Shown in pieces: positions 1 to 7,994 of a stretch of DNA of 64,000 nt (position 1 is its first letter; the number at the start of each line of letters is the position of its first letter). Position numbers and translations under genes: made by a program. Under the pieces are notes generated by a model that was not told where the DNA came from, ran no database searches, and worked only from the letters and a program-made list of their open reading frames with translations. Origin of the DNA: Hyalangium versicolor (GTDB taxonomy: Bacteria; Myxococcota; Myxococcia; Myxococcales; Myxococcaceae); NCBI RefSeq assembly GCF_020103695.1, contig NZ_JAHXBF010000007.1, positions 336,536-400,535 of the forward strand, in the 5' to 3' direction.

Positions 1-156
1 TGGGTGACTGTAGTCCACTGCATGCAAGGTGTTGCGAATCCCCGGGTGGGTGACTGTAGTCCACTGCATGCAAGGTGTTGCGAATCCCCGGGTGGGTGAC
101 TGTAGTCCACTGCATGCAAGGTGTTGCGAATCCCCGGGTGGGAGACCGTAGTCCAC
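1..156. repeat. 46-bp perfect tandem repeat, 3 copies plus a partial fourth
   Basis: Three identical 46-bp units run head to tail from base 1 (1-46, 47-92, 93-138). A diverged 18-bp start of a fourth follows (139-156). Each unit begins TGGGTGACTG and ends GAATCCCCGGG. It contains two small palindromes, TGCATGCA and CCCGGG. There is no spacer between units, so this is not a CRISPR array. The array is cut by the window edge, so its full copy number is unknown. It lies about 340 bp upstream of the small-terminase gene, a position compatible with a packaging (pac), replication-iteron or repressor-binding array. The function is inferred from position only. Confidence 0.9.
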
Positions 157-478
157 GACAGGTCGCCCGCATTCTTGAAGGAGGCGAGCACTCCTAAGTG
201 GCGCCGAAGTCCACCAACGCTAGCACTGAGGTAGGGGAAAGGGAGATGCGTGCTAGGGAAATGCAGGCGCAGCACGCGGAGGGATCTGCGACGACATTCC
301 AGGAGACAAGGAGCGGTCCCCCACCCCCAGAAATCAGGGCGCGGGCCGGAATTTGGATTGCTCGGCGGGGTGGAATCACGCGCTCGGAAAACCCCAGGAA
401 ATCCTCCGGCCTGTAACCGGACCCCCATGAAATTGGCCGTGGAGGGGCCCTGGCCGCCCCTCTGAGCCACGGAAAGCC
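157..478 (+). other. Leader region upstream of the terminase genes, with a GC-rich hairpin
   Basis: No convincing gene is seen between the tandem repeats and terS. Short frames exist, but they lack ribosome-binding sites and have poor composition. The clearest structure is a hairpin at 442-462, with arms GAGGGGC and GCCCCTC around a 7-nt loop. It has no T-tract, so it is not an obvious terminator. A promoter for the late operon probably lies here, but no -35/-10 pair is clear. Confidence 0.4.
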
Positions 479-490
479 GCACCCCTTCTC
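479..490 (+). promoter_or_regulatory. Phage leader box 1 (CNCCCCTTCTC), before terS
   Basis: GCACCCCTTCTC followed by CCTTGGC and then the terS ATG. The gene has no Shine-Dalgarno sequence in the usual window. The same box recurs in front of the portal, protease, capsid and tail-completion genes. It is pyrimidine-rich, so it resembles the 16S anti-SD sequence rather than an SD. It may be a translation-enhancing leader, a phage promoter element or an operator. Confidence 0.55.
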
Positions 491-497
491 CCTTGGC

Positions 498-1103
498 ATG
501 TCTCAGCCACGAGCGCCCAGGAGCGCGACAAAGGAAGAGGGCGAGGGGGAGCGGAAGCGCGGACGGCCGCCGATGCAGCCTCCGCCCCCGCCACCACCGT
601 ACGACCCACAGCCGGTAAACGGGGTGGTGCCGGACCTGACCCGCGATCACGTGCCGGTGGTGGCCCGCGCCATTGCTCAGGGGCTGAGTCTGCCCGCCGC
701 TGCGGCTCGGGTGTCGGCGACGAAGGCACAACTGCAGCAGTGGCTGCGCCGCGGCGAGCGGGACGCGGCCGAGGGGAAGTGGACGGTGTACTCCCACCTG
801 CTGCTGGCGGTGGAACAGGCCAAGGCCCACCGCGAGGAGTACCTGGTGGAACTCGGCGACCAGGCCGCCCAGGACAAGACGCTCAACGTGAGATGGGTGA
901 CCTGGAGCCTGAGCATGCTGCGCCCGCTCGAGTACAGCGCACGGGCACCTGGCGAGGCGGGCACTTCCGGCTTTGCCCTCATATCCCCTGAGGAGGCGGT
1001 GGCCTCCGTGCACCAGTTCCTGGCGGACTTCCTCTCGCGCCACGCCGTGGAGGCGAAGGCGAGCGAGCCAATGCCTGTGGAGGGTCCCCTCAGTGGCGGC
1101 TGA
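498..1103 (+). CDS. terS: Phage terminase small subunit
   Basis: This 201-residue protein is predicted to recognise phage DNA for headful or cos packaging and to recruit the large terminase. The N-terminus (about 1-40) is a low-complexity basic and proline-rich arm. Residues about 50-90 form a helix-turn-helix-like segment (ARAIAQGLSLPAAAARV, then QLQQWLRRGE), typical of terminase small subunits and of transposase-like HTH folds. The rest is helical and could oligomerise. The ATG is set by leader box 1, 7 nt upstream; there is no SD. The stop overlaps the terL start by 11 bp, which implies translational coupling. The assignment rests on the HTH, the size and the position directly before terL; residue-level homology is weak. 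Confidence 0.8.
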   Translation: MSQPRAPRSATKEEGEGERKRGRPPMQPPPPPPPYDPQPVNGVVPDLTRDHVPVVARAIAQGLSLPAAAARVSATKAQLQQWLRRGERDAAEGKWTVYSHLLLAVEQAKAHREEYLVELGDQAAQDKTLNVRWVTWSLSMLRPLEYSARAPGEAGTSGFALISPEEAVASVHQFLADFLSRHAVEAKASEPMPVEGPLSGG

Positions 1104-2586
1104 TGCGCTGGCAGCGCTCGGGTGGCCTGTGCGCACCCCTGAGAGCGCGGGGCGGTACTCACCGCTCGAGTTCCTCGCTCTGGAACTGCAACGCCAGGGC
1201 GCGCCTCTGGCTGAGTGGGACACTCGCCTCGGGCTGACGCTCGACGAGCAGCGCCTCGCCGTCGCGTACGACGTGAGCTTCCGCCTTCGTCCGTACCAAG
1301 TGCTCCCTGGAGGCGACTGGAGCACCTGGTTCTTCTGCGCGGGCCGCGGAGCTGGGAAGACGTTCGGCGGGTCCGCGGCGACGCAGAGTGAGGCCGAGGC
1401 GGATCCGGAGATGCGAGGGCTCCTGGTGGGACCCACGTACGGTCACATCAAGCAGCACATGCTGTACGGCCCCTCGGGCCTCATGCGCATGGCGCCGCCA
1501 TGGGCTCGCCCGCAGTGGAAGGAGCAGGACCACTTGCTGAAGTGGCCCAACGGCGCCGAGGCACTCTGCGTCCCCGCAGTGGACGCCGATAAGTTCCGCG
1601 GCGGCGGCTACTCCTGGGAGTGGCTGGACGAGGTTGTTGCCTGGAAGCGCGATCCAGTGGAGGTGTGGCAGGAGACTCGGCGGGTGCGCCGCCATGTGAC
1701 GCGGCGAATGAAACGCATGGGCCTCTCCGCGCGCACGGCGATCACTACCAGCCCGGCACCAACGCCGATCTTCCGCGAGCTTCTCAACCCCGCGAACGAA
1801 GAGCGCTTGTCTATTTCCCGAGCCACCACCCTGGACAACGCGGAGAACCTGGATCGCTCCTACGTGCGACAGGCCCGGCGCCTCATGCACACCACTGTGG
1901 GGGCGCGCGAGTTCGGCGGTCTGCTCGCCTTCGACCTGGATCCGGCGCTGTACCGGAGCGTGGATTGGAACAAGACGCGGGTGCGCAACTGGAAGGAGAT
2001 TCCCGCACGCCCGAGCAAGGCCCTCTTCGACAAGCTGGTGGTGTCCGTGGATCCGGCCACCGGGGAGAAGAAGGGCGCGGACATGCACGGCATCGTGGTG
2101 GAGGGGATCCGCGAGGAGGAGGACGGGCTGCTGCACGTGTACGTGCTGCAGGACCTCTCGCTTCGGGCCCCGGAGCCCAGCGCCTGGGCGAAGGCAGCAG
2201 TGAAAGCCTACCACGAGTGGAAGGATACCGCGCCCGAGAAGCAGGCATGGGTGTTCGCCGAGACGAACACCGGCGGCAGTATGGTGAAGTCCACGGTGCG
2301 CCAAGTGGATGGGACTGTGAAGGTGAAGGGCAGACGCGCGATGAACTCGAAGGCCGAGCGCGCGGCCCCTGTGAGCTCGCTCTGCGAGGCCGGGCTGGTG
2401 CATATGGTTGGGCGCCACCGCGCGCTCGAGGAGCAACTCGCCCGGTTCACCGGCCAGCCCGGCGGACACGCGCGGGATGACCGGGCGGACGCCTTTGCCT
2501 GGCCGATCTACCTGTACGTCGTCCCCAAGAGGCAGAACCGAGGAGCGGTGGCCAGAGTGGAGGAGTTGGAAGAGGACGAGGAGTAG
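1093..2586 (+). CDS. terL: Phage terminase large subunit
   Basis: This 497-residue motor protein packages DNA into the prohead with ATPase and nuclease domains. Walker A is GRGAGKTF at about residues 83-90, and the Walker-B-like segment is SWEWLDEV near 175. The RNase-H-fold nuclease half shows VSVDPATG near 315 (first metal Asp) and RDDRADAFAW near 460 (the terminal Asp pair typical of TerL). I chose the GTG start at 1093: GGAGGG lies 9 nt upstream and the overlap with terS is 11 bp. The frame extends further upstream, but that part is terS antiframe sequence. The size is normal for the family, and the gene appears intact. Confidence 0.93.
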   Translation: MAADALAALGWPVRTPESAGRYSPLEFLALELQRQGAPLAEWDTRLGLTLDEQRLAVAYDVSFRLRPYQVLPGGDWSTWFFCAGRGAGKTFGGSAATQSEAEADPEMRGLLVGPTYGHIKQHMLYGPSGLMRMAPPWARPQWKEQDHLLKWPNGAEALCVPAVDADKFRGGGYSWEWLDEVVAWKRDPVEVWQETRRVRRHVTRRMKRMGLSARTAITTSPAPTPIFRELLNPANEERLSISRATTLDNAENLDRSYVRQARRLMHTTVGAREFGGLLAFDLDPALYRSVDWNKTRVRNWKEIPARPSKALFDKLVVSVDPATGEKKGADMHGIVVEGIREEEDGLLHVYVLQDLSLRAPEPSAWAKAAVKAYHEWKDTAPEKQAWVFAETNTGGSMVKSTVRQVDGTVKVKGRRAMNSKAERAAPVSSLCEAGLVHMVGRHRALEEQLARFTGQPGGHARDDRADAFAWPIYLYVVPKRQNRGAVARVEELEEDEE

Positions 2587-2597
2587 CCACCCCTTCT
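2587..2597 (+). promoter_or_regulatory. Phage leader box 2 (CCACCCCTTCT), directly after the terL stop
   Basis: The box starts at the base after the terL TAG, just as another copy starts after the portal TAG. No phage structural gene follows it here; the cargo block does. A near-identical copy (CCACCCCTTCTTC) sits 3.2 kb downstream, before the portal start. The pair therefore marks the edges of an insertion between terL and portal. Confidence 0.5.
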
Positions 2598-2889
2598 ATA
2601 CAGCGCAGTTCCCCTCGAGGAAGACGCATGAGCGAGGAGGCACGTGAGACCTGGGCCGTCGAGACGGGGCTCGGCGCCGAACAGATACGCCGGAAGCGGT
2701 ATCGCTGTCCGGTGCTATCGCGTCCATCATCTTCTCGGTGCGTTCATAGGCTGGGACGGTCATTTCCCCGAGCCTGGATTGGGCCAACTCTTCGAGCAAT
2801 GGTCGAAACAGATCCACCTCATACGAGAGATCGCCATGAGAGAAGAGAATCACCCCCGGGACGCTCCAGGGTTGGCGAGACGTAGCCAT
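2596..2889 (-). CDS. Possible small hypothetical protein in the phage cargo block
   Basis: A 97-residue minus-strand frame (MATSRQPWSV... to ...GNCAV) has protein-like composition in its first two thirds, including FSHGDLSYEVDLF and RPLLEELAQSRLGEMTV. Its third-position GC is lower than that of the phage genes around it. The C-terminal third is Arg/Pro-rich and looks like read-through into phage leader DNA, and the frame ends inside leader box 2. I do not recognise a family. It may be a decayed gene fragment carried with the cargo. The opposite strand offers only a weak alternative frame. Confidence 0.25.
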   Translation of the reverse strand: MATSRQPWSVPGVILFSHGDLSYEVDLFRPLLEELAQSRLGEMTVPAYERTEKMMDAIAPDSDTASGVSVRRRAPSRRPRSHVPPRSCVFLEGNCAV

Positions 2890-3470
2890 GCGAGATCGAC
2901 TCCTGGCAGAGCGAGAGAGGGCGCCGCCCAACGGAGGGAAACACTACCCGGTATGTGCTGGGACAGGGAACGACGCTCCAGGTCAGGCGCGGCGTGAACC
3001 CTGGCTACAGCGTCAGCGGAACGACCCAGCAGGCCCGCCTGGACGCGGGAGGGCTCCACGGGCCCGGCTGCATGTGTCCGACGTGCGCGAGCGCTCCACG
3101 GGCCCAGCAGGCCCGCCTGGGCCTGTCCGACGTGCGCGGGCGCTCTACGCGCCCGGCAGGTGAGCCTGGAGGCGGGAGGACTCCATGGGGCCCAACTTCA
3201 CCCGTCGGACGCGGGAGCGCTGGCTGTCTTGACCCGGAAGGACCTGGAAGCCTTCTTGGGGCTGGAACGCTTCAAGAAAGAGCGGGTCAAGTGGTTCCTG
3301 GCAGATCCGCCGGCCCATCCCCTTTCCCTCGCTACGGTCCGCGAGGCCGAAACACTGCCGCTAATCGCCGCAGGAGGCGTGGCAGGCGGTCGCCGCAGGA
3401 GGACAGGTTCAGAGGAACTCCGCCAGACCCGTATGTGAGCCGCGCGTAGGCCGACACTTCCCCCGGAGCC
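2890..3470. other. Cargo-block stretch with degraded sequence and internal direct repeats
   Basis: There is no convincing intact gene. Direct repeats are visible at about 3027-3044 and 3105-3120 (CAGCAGGCCCGCCTGG), and there are two copies of GTCCGACGTGCGCG. In three different frames the phrase (R/S)L(D/E)AGGLHG appears, which suggests a frameshifted ancestral gene. A weak GTG-initiated frame (3160-3438, 92 residues, containing TRKDLEAFLGLERFKKERVKW) may be its remaining C-terminal part. I could not assign a function. Confidence 0.3.
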
Positions 3471-4577
3471 TCAAGCCAGTTTCTTCAGGATTTTGAGGCG
3501 ATCATTCCAGGTGACGAGCACGTCTTCGCTGCTGTTGCGCAGCATCGGAATCCGCCTTTCCTTGAGGTGCTTCACCCGATACTCCGGATCATTGATATGA
3601 ACCTTCAGATGATCCGACTCAATTTCAGAGCGGGTCTGGCTGGCATGGCCGACCCACTGGCCATGATTTCTTTCCCACAAGAACACTTGGCCATTGCTGC
3701 TATCTGCGGCAATCAGGCAATCAAACGTATAAACGGAGGTGCCCTCATAGCTGACGCAATGCCAGAGCGTGGTCTCAAGGGAGAAGCCAGCCTCGATCAG
3801 CATCTGGTGAACCGTCTCCTTGATTTTCACGTCGCCCAGTCGCTGCTCTGCTTTGATTGCCCATTCCCTCTCGGTATCAATAAACTCGGCGAGCCGTAGT
3901 GCCCCCGCGTTAGACAGAGTGACTGAGACCTCTGTGATCGGTTCTCCGGAAGCGGTGTTGCCCCAGATCGCCACCCTGCTCCACTCAGTTGGCACCTCAT
4001 AAGAGCCCTCGATACCGGCTGTTCCCGTCACCGAGACAGGCCCTTGTGGAGTATGCGCCGTCGCGTTGATGTGCCTGTGAATGAAAACGGTCCTCTTGAT
4101 CTGATTGATTTCGCAGTCCAAGGTGGCTAGTGAGACGGTCTTGGGTCTGGAATACGCTAGAACTAGGAAGGACCCTCGGAGGGTGGCTCTTCTCTGTTCC
4201 CTGTTGACGACCAAGGTCACGTTTCCCATCCGACCGATCAGTTTGGCCCTCTTGATGCCCTTCTCACTCCGAAGCAAGAACCCATCCCCTACATAGGCAT
4301 AGTAGGCCGCGAAAACTAGCCAGAGTCCCACAGTGCAGTCCCAGGGAGACAGGCCCATGGAGGCCACCCTTCTCTCAAGTGGCGAGAACTGGAGAATGAG
4401 GAAACCCACCACCAACATTGAAAGCCTGCGCACGGGCACTGACGGTACTCCGTCCCGCCCTATTCCCACCGCCACGAGCCCCGCCCCGCAGATCGCTGCG
4501 ATTCCATGCCCCAAGGGGAAGTACCCTGACAGCATTGCGATGAGGACCAACGCTATACATATGAATCCTACATTCAT
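3471..4577 (-). CDS. Membrane-anchored protein of unknown function (phage cargo/moron)
   Basis: A 368-residue protein on the strand opposite to the phage late genes. The N-terminal ~105 residues carry about four hydrophobic segments: [44 protein letters not shown] and [17 protein letters not shown] basic turn ([10 protein letters not shown]) and a soluble C-terminal domain of about 250 residues follow. The soluble part has beta-rich character with no motif I recognise. Base composition is clearly lower in GC than the flanking phage genes, which suggests recent transfer. Antisense orientation, own transcription unit and foreign composition are typical of a moron, for example a superinfection-exclusion or host-envelope factor. 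That role is inference; a chromosomal hitch-hiker is equally possible. Confidence 0.75.
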   Translation of the reverse strand: MNVGFICIALVLIAMLSGYFPLGHGIAAICGAGLVAVGIGRDGVPSVPVRRLSMLVVGFLILQFSPLERRVASMGLSPWDCTVGLWLVFAAYYAYVGDGFLLRSEKGIKRAKLIGRMGNVTLVVNREQRRATLRGSFLVLAYSRPKTVSLATLDCEINQIKRTVFIHRHINATAHTPQGPVSVTGTAGIEGSYEVPTEWSRVAIWGNTASGEPITEVSVTLSNAGALRLAEFIDTEREWAIKAEQRLGDVKIKETVHQMLIEAGFSLETTLWHCVSYEGTSVYTFDCLIAADSSNGQVFLWERNHGQWVGHASQTRSEIESDHLKVHINDPEYRVKHLKERRIPMLRNSSEDVLVTWNDRLKILKKLA

Positions 4578-4633
4578 GGCTTCCCCTGCTGTCCGTACGT
4601 ACCGGCCTCATAGCACAACCAGGCGTCCAAGGG

Positions 4634-5185
4634 TTGCAAGGTCCACAAGGTGAGCCAGGGCACCAGGGAGCACAGGGGGAAAGAGGGGTTCCAGGAGAGC
4701 AAGGCCCTGTAGGGCCCCAAGGCCCCCACGGTCTGCAGGGTCCCCAAGGTCCGCAGGGCGAACTTGGCCCCGCAGGGCCTCCTGGAAACTCGTGGGTAGT
4801 CTATGTCGCAACACAAACGGCACAGCTTGTGACAAACACCAATAACTGGCCGACTATCCCAGGAACCGGGGTCTCCTTCACGCTTACGAGCCCTGCGACG
4901 GTCGATCTTGAGGCAAGCGGTTCCGTATCGGTCACTGGGTCATCCACTGCCTATTGCCTATTTCGATTCAATGTGGATGGGCAAGCTTCAGGCGCCGGAG
5001 ATATCCAGGTGAGCCTGCCCGACGCTTCTGCTGGAGGTTGGCACATCCAAAAAACCGTTGAGCTCTTGGCCGGTGCTCACTCCATCGTTGTGCAACAAGC
5101 AACCGTACGCACCAACGTCGCCGCTTCATGCCGTACAGGGACTGACACCTCCAATCTCACTCACGTGCGCGTCGTAGTACGGTGA
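4634..5185 (+). CDS. Collagen-like repeat protein with beta-sandwich C-terminus, probably 5'-truncated
   Basis: About 16 Gly-X-Y triplets (such as [25 protein letters not shown]) are followed by a ~125-residue beta-rich domain ([13 protein letters not shown] to VRVVVR). Collagen-like stalks with a globular C-terminal head are common in phage fibres and bacterial surface adhesins. The nominal start is a TTG inside the repeat region. Gly-X-Y continues upstream in frame to about 4610, with no start codon or SD before the in-frame stop at 4562. The 5' end therefore seems lost, and the divergent membrane-protein gene begins right there. Insertion of that gene probably truncated this one. It may still be silent cargo, or it could start at an unusual codon. 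Confidence 0.6.
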   Translation: MQGPQGEPGHQGAQGERGVPGEQGPVGPQGPHGLQGPQGPQGELGPAGPPGNSWVVYVATQTAQLVTNTNNWPTIPGTGVSFTLTSPATVDLEASGSVSVTGSSTAYCLFRFNVDGQASGAGDIQVSLPDASAGGWHIQKTVELLAGAHSIVVQQATVRTNVAASCRTGTDTSNLTHVRVVVR

Positions 5186-5191
5186 CGCACG

Positions 5192-5643
5192 GGGAAATGC
5201 CCCACGCTCGATGAAACGCGGAAGCGCTGCTCGCCAAGCGGGCAGCGCTGCTTATCCCACTGTTCGCACCATCCAGGACGCGAAATCGGTAACCCTTGGC
5301 ACAGAACTGCTGTGCGGCGTGCAGCGGCTTGGCCACAGGATCCAGGCGCTGCGCACTGCCGCGCACCAGGGTACGCACCAGGGCAGGCTCCATCTGGTTC
5401 ACCTTGTCGTAGAACGCGGCCAACGAGGTTCCCACCTCCGTCGCCTTCGCATCTGCGTGCAGCGACGGGCGCAGCCCTATTGCCACCACGGACATCAGCT
5501 CCACCACCGTGGAGAACAGCAACTCCCGCGTAAATTGCCGTTCCCGATGGTCTTCGAAGAGTGGGTTTACCCACTCAGTGCTGATGGCTCGCTACAGCAC
5601 CAGTCTTGCCATGATGCTGACCGGACTGTCTTTGACGAGATGA
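5192..5643 (-). pseudogene. IS4-family transposase remnant
   Basis: Read on the minus strand, the frame gives DSPVSIMARLVL, then an amber stop (complement of 5592-5594). It continues RAISTEWVNPLFEDHRERQ, RELLFSTVVELMSVVA, LRPSLHADAK, LAAFYDKVNQMEPALVR and YRFRVLDGANS. This is the typical N-terminal third of IS4-type transposases, whose first catalytic Asp lies in RVLDG. The usual NHLP continuation is lost, and the frame breaks shortly after, so the two remaining DDE residues and the C-terminal half are missing. The in-frame stop and the truncation make it non-functional. It marks the cargo block as a site of repeated insertion. Confidence 0.75.
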
Positions 5644-5801
5644 CGCCAAGGGCAAGGTGGATCATACCAAGTCACTTAGCTCCATCATCAGATTGACTGG
5701 GAGGTTACTTGCCTCGCTGAGTCGAGTGGGGACAGGAGCAGCCATTCCTGAACGCAGATGTCTCCACCACCTCTTAATTCGGCGCGGAGAGGGAGTGAGC
5801 C

Positions 5802-5814
5802 CCACCCCTTCTTC
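5802..5814 (+). promoter_or_regulatory. Phage leader box 3 (CCACCCCTTCTTC), before portal
   Basis: The box is followed by AGGGC and the portal ATG at 5820, the same layout as before terS, protease and tail-completion genes. It matches box 2, which sits alone after terL, at the first 11 positions. Confidence 0.55.
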
Positions 5815-5819
5815 AGGGC

Positions 5820-7163
5820 ATGGCCTCCCTTGGTGCGCGGCTGAAGACTGCTCTCTCCCGGTTGCTGATGGGCCCCCATGCGGGGCGCCCTCTCGTGTAC
5901 GCCATTCCCATTCCCACTTTTAGCCCGCGGCGAGGCAGTCGTGCCATTCTCGATGCCTACGCCGAGGACGGGTGGCTGCAAGGTATCGTAGACACTGTTG
6001 CGGACTCCGTGGCCGCCGTGCACTGGCGCGTGTACAAGCCGGTGCCCGGCAGCACCAAGGCCTGGCCGAGCTACCGGGTGAAGAGCCTCGCTCCAGGGGC
6101 TAGGCACAAGGCGCTGAAGGATGCCACGGCCGCCGGTGGGTGGGTGGAGTTGCCGGACCATGAGGTGCTCCGCCTCCTCGCGGCTCCTCATCCGAAGCTG
6201 AGCGGGTGGAGCTGGATGCGCCTGCTGTCCACCTATCTCCTGCTCAACGGTGAGGCCTTCCTCTTGCTCCGCCGAGCCGAGGACGGGCACGTAGTGGGAG
6301 CTGAGCTGCTGCCGCCCCACTGCGTGTCGATGACGCCCACGCCTGAGGCTTCGTACTACTTCATCTCCTACAACCTGCTCGTCGGCCAGGTGCCCGAGAG
6401 CGAGATGGTGTGGCTGAAGAGGCCGGACCCGCGCAACCCCGAGGCACGTGGGGTGGGGCGCGGCTCGGCCCTGGCGGACGAGGTGGACACGCGCGAAGCG
6501 ATTGCTCACGCTACCCGCGCCACCTTCCAGCGCGGTGGCATTGCTGCCGCCGTGGTGAGCGTGGACTCCAAGTCCGAGGACGTGGACGTAGAGACAGCCG
6601 TCGATGAGTTGGAGAAGAAGTACAAGGCCGAGCACGAGGGGCCGGACAACACCGGCAAGGTCTGGTTCGTCCCGGGTAACGCCACTCTCGCCCAAGTGCA
6701 GGTGAACTTTCGCGAACTCCAGATGGCGGAGTTGGACAAGGCTCTGCGCGACTACATCCGCGAGTGCTTCAACGTTCCGGCTGAGATCATGGGGGTGCAG
6801 TCTGGCTCCACTCGCGCCACCTCCGAGGAGGCCAAGTACACCCTGGCAGATAGGGCCACCGCCCCGCTGCTCTCCTTCATTGTCGCCGAGCTGAACCACA
6901 AGCTGGTACCTCTCCTCGATAGCACAGCAGTGCTTGAGGCAGATGACCCTCGCCCCGAGAGCTGGGAGCGCACTCACCAGGTGCTGACCTCCGCCCCCAA
7001 CGAAGGTTTCAGCTGGAACGAGGTGCGCACCTTCGCTGGATACGAGTCGGATCCAGCGCTCGAGGGCAAGCGTCCGCGCCCGCTGCCGGGCGCCCAGCCG
7101 GTGCTGGACACCACCAGCGAGCCGTGCAATCCGCCGCCCCCGCGAGGCCCGGCCGCCGAGTAG
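5820..7163 (+). CDS. Phage portal protein (HK97 gp3-like)
   Basis: This 447-residue protein is predicted to form the dodecameric portal at one capsid vertex through which DNA enters and leaves. Family-typical segments are visible: VADSVAAVHWRVYKP near residue 65, a Trp/Leu-rich core (LSGWSWMRLLSTYLLLNGEAF), FISYNLLVG, and the late helix region FRELQMAELDKALRDYIREC with FNVPAEIMG. That last segment is the signature turn of HK97-type portals (QFxexRkxxxxeIaraFgVPpxllG). The C-terminus is Pro-rich and likely disordered. The length fits the family. The start is chosen by leader box 3; no SD is present. The stop TAG abuts the next leader box. Confidence 0.92.
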   Translation: MASLGARLKTALSRLLMGPHAGRPLVYAIPIPTFSPRRGSRAILDAYAEDGWLQGIVDTVADSVAAVHWRVYKPVPGSTKAWPSYRVKSLAPGARHKALKDATAAGGWVELPDHEVLRLLAAPHPKLSGWSWMRLLSTYLLLNGEAFLLLRRAEDGHVVGAELLPPHCVSMTPTPEASYYFISYNLLVGQVPESEMVWLKRPDPRNPEARGVGRGSALADEVDTREAIAHATRATFQRGGIAAAVVSVDSKSEDVDVETAVDELEKKYKAEHEGPDNTGKVWFVPGNATLAQVQVNFRELQMAELDKALRDYIRECFNVPAEIMGVQSGSTRATSEEAKYTLADRATAPLLSFIVAELNHKLVPLLDSTAVLEADDPRPESWERTHQVLTSAPNEGFSWNEVRTFAGYESDPALEGKRPRPLPGAQPVLDTTSEPCNPPPPRGPAAE

Positions 7164-7174
7164 CGCCCCTTCTC
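7164..7174 (+). promoter_or_regulatory. Phage leader box 4 (CGCCCCTTCTC), before prohead protease
   Basis: It begins at the base after the portal stop codon. TTCCGGC and the protease ATG at 7182 follow. There is no SD. Confidence 0.55.
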
Positions 7175-7181
7175 TTCCGGC

Positions 7182-7949
7182 ATGAAACGCCTCCGCCTCA
7201 AGCGCCTTGCCGCCCCGGATCTGCCCTCTACCCCTGCTGCGGTGGAGGGTCCGCTCTTCCAACTCCTGGATGCGCCCGAGGAATACGACCGGGACAACGA
7301 CCGGATGATGGCGGGCGCGCTCCGGCTCCCCACGAGCCAGGTGGAGGTGCCGCTCTTCTGGGACCACAGCCACCGGGACCCGGATGCCAGCTGCCGCGTG
7401 CCCGTGGGGCGCGCGGAGATTCTCTGGGCTGAGGGCATGCCGTACATGCGCCCGCGTTTCGATCGGATTGGCGCCCTTTCCAACGAGGTGGCCGACAAGG
7501 TGGAGGTCGGCACCATCGATGCGGCGAGCATCGGCTACATCACCCACCGCGCCGCCCCCAACGAGCGAGGTGGCGAGGACGTTTACGAAGCCGAGCTGGT
7601 GGAGGTGAGCCTCACCGGCATCGGCGCCAAGCGCAGCGCCCTGCGCGTGAAGAGCCTCAACAGAAGGAAGGCACAAATGAGCACCAAAGCCCGAAGGTGG
7701 AAGAGCGCCGAGGAGGCGCAGGCCGGCATGGAGAAGATGGCAGCAGACTTGGAGGCGCTGCGCACGGAGCTGACGAGTCTCGCTCAGCACGTGGCTACAA
7801 TCTTGAGGATGGTGGAAGGGCTCGAAGAGCCCGAGGAGCAGCCGCCCGCTGAGGAGCAGAGGAACGGCCGGGGTGAGCCGCCCCCGGGTGCGCCAGCCAC
7901 GGGCGAGGACACAGTGGCGAAGTTCTTCCGGGGCTTCGTCACCAAGTAG
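7182..7949 (+). CDS. HK97-family prohead protease, with coiled-coil C-terminal extension
   Basis: This 255-residue serine protease is predicted to mature the prohead by cutting the capsid scaffold domain. Candidate catalytic residues are His61 in FWDHSHRD and Ser116 in DAASIGY, in the spacing seen in HK97 gp4-type proteases. EVSLTGIGAKRSAL, near residue 145, matches the conserved strand after the active-site Ser. From about 165 the protein is charged and helical (EEAQAGMEKMAADLEALR and following). It may act as an internal scaffold, since a separate scaffold gene is absent. It lies directly before the capsid gene as usual. The start is set by leader box 4. Confidence 0.9.
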   Translation: MKRLRLKRLAAPDLPSTPAAVEGPLFQLLDAPEEYDRDNDRMMAGALRLPTSQVEVPLFWDHSHRDPDASCRVPVGRAEILWAEGMPYMRPRFDRIGALSNEVADKVEVGTIDAASIGYITHRAAPNERGGEDVYEAELVEVSLTGIGAKRSALRVKSLNRRKAQMSTKARRWKSAEEAQAGMEKMAADLEALRTELTSLAQHVATILRMVEGLEEPEEQPPAEEQRNGRGEPPPGAPATGEDTVAKFFRGFVTK

Positions 7950-7950
7950 G

Positions 7951-7962
7951 CCGCCCCTTCTC
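7951..7962 (+). promoter_or_regulatory. Phage leader box 5 (CCGCCCCTTCTC), before major capsid gene
   Basis: It starts two bases after the protease stop. Here the capsid ATG is 33 nt beyond the box rather than 6-8 nt, and TCCTGGCGCAG follows the box where other copies have GGCATG. The spacing change makes a pure ribosome-docking role less likely and a transcriptional or RNA-processing role more likely. Confidence 0.5.
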
Positions 7963-7994
7963 TCCTGGCGCAGCACTCACCTCTGGAAAACTGC

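Noticed and set aside
1-156. Possible CRISPR array at the left edge
   Set aside because: The units are contiguous and identical with no spacers; CRISPR repeats need unique spacers. No cas genes are in the window.
442-462. Terminator upstream of terS
   Set aside because: The hairpin is good but no T-tract follows in either direction, and no upstream gene needs it.
2888-3163. Collagen-like protein at 2.9-3.2 kb
   Set aside because: A few GPAGPPG-like triplets arise from a GC-rich direct repeat; they do not continue and the frame has no proper start.
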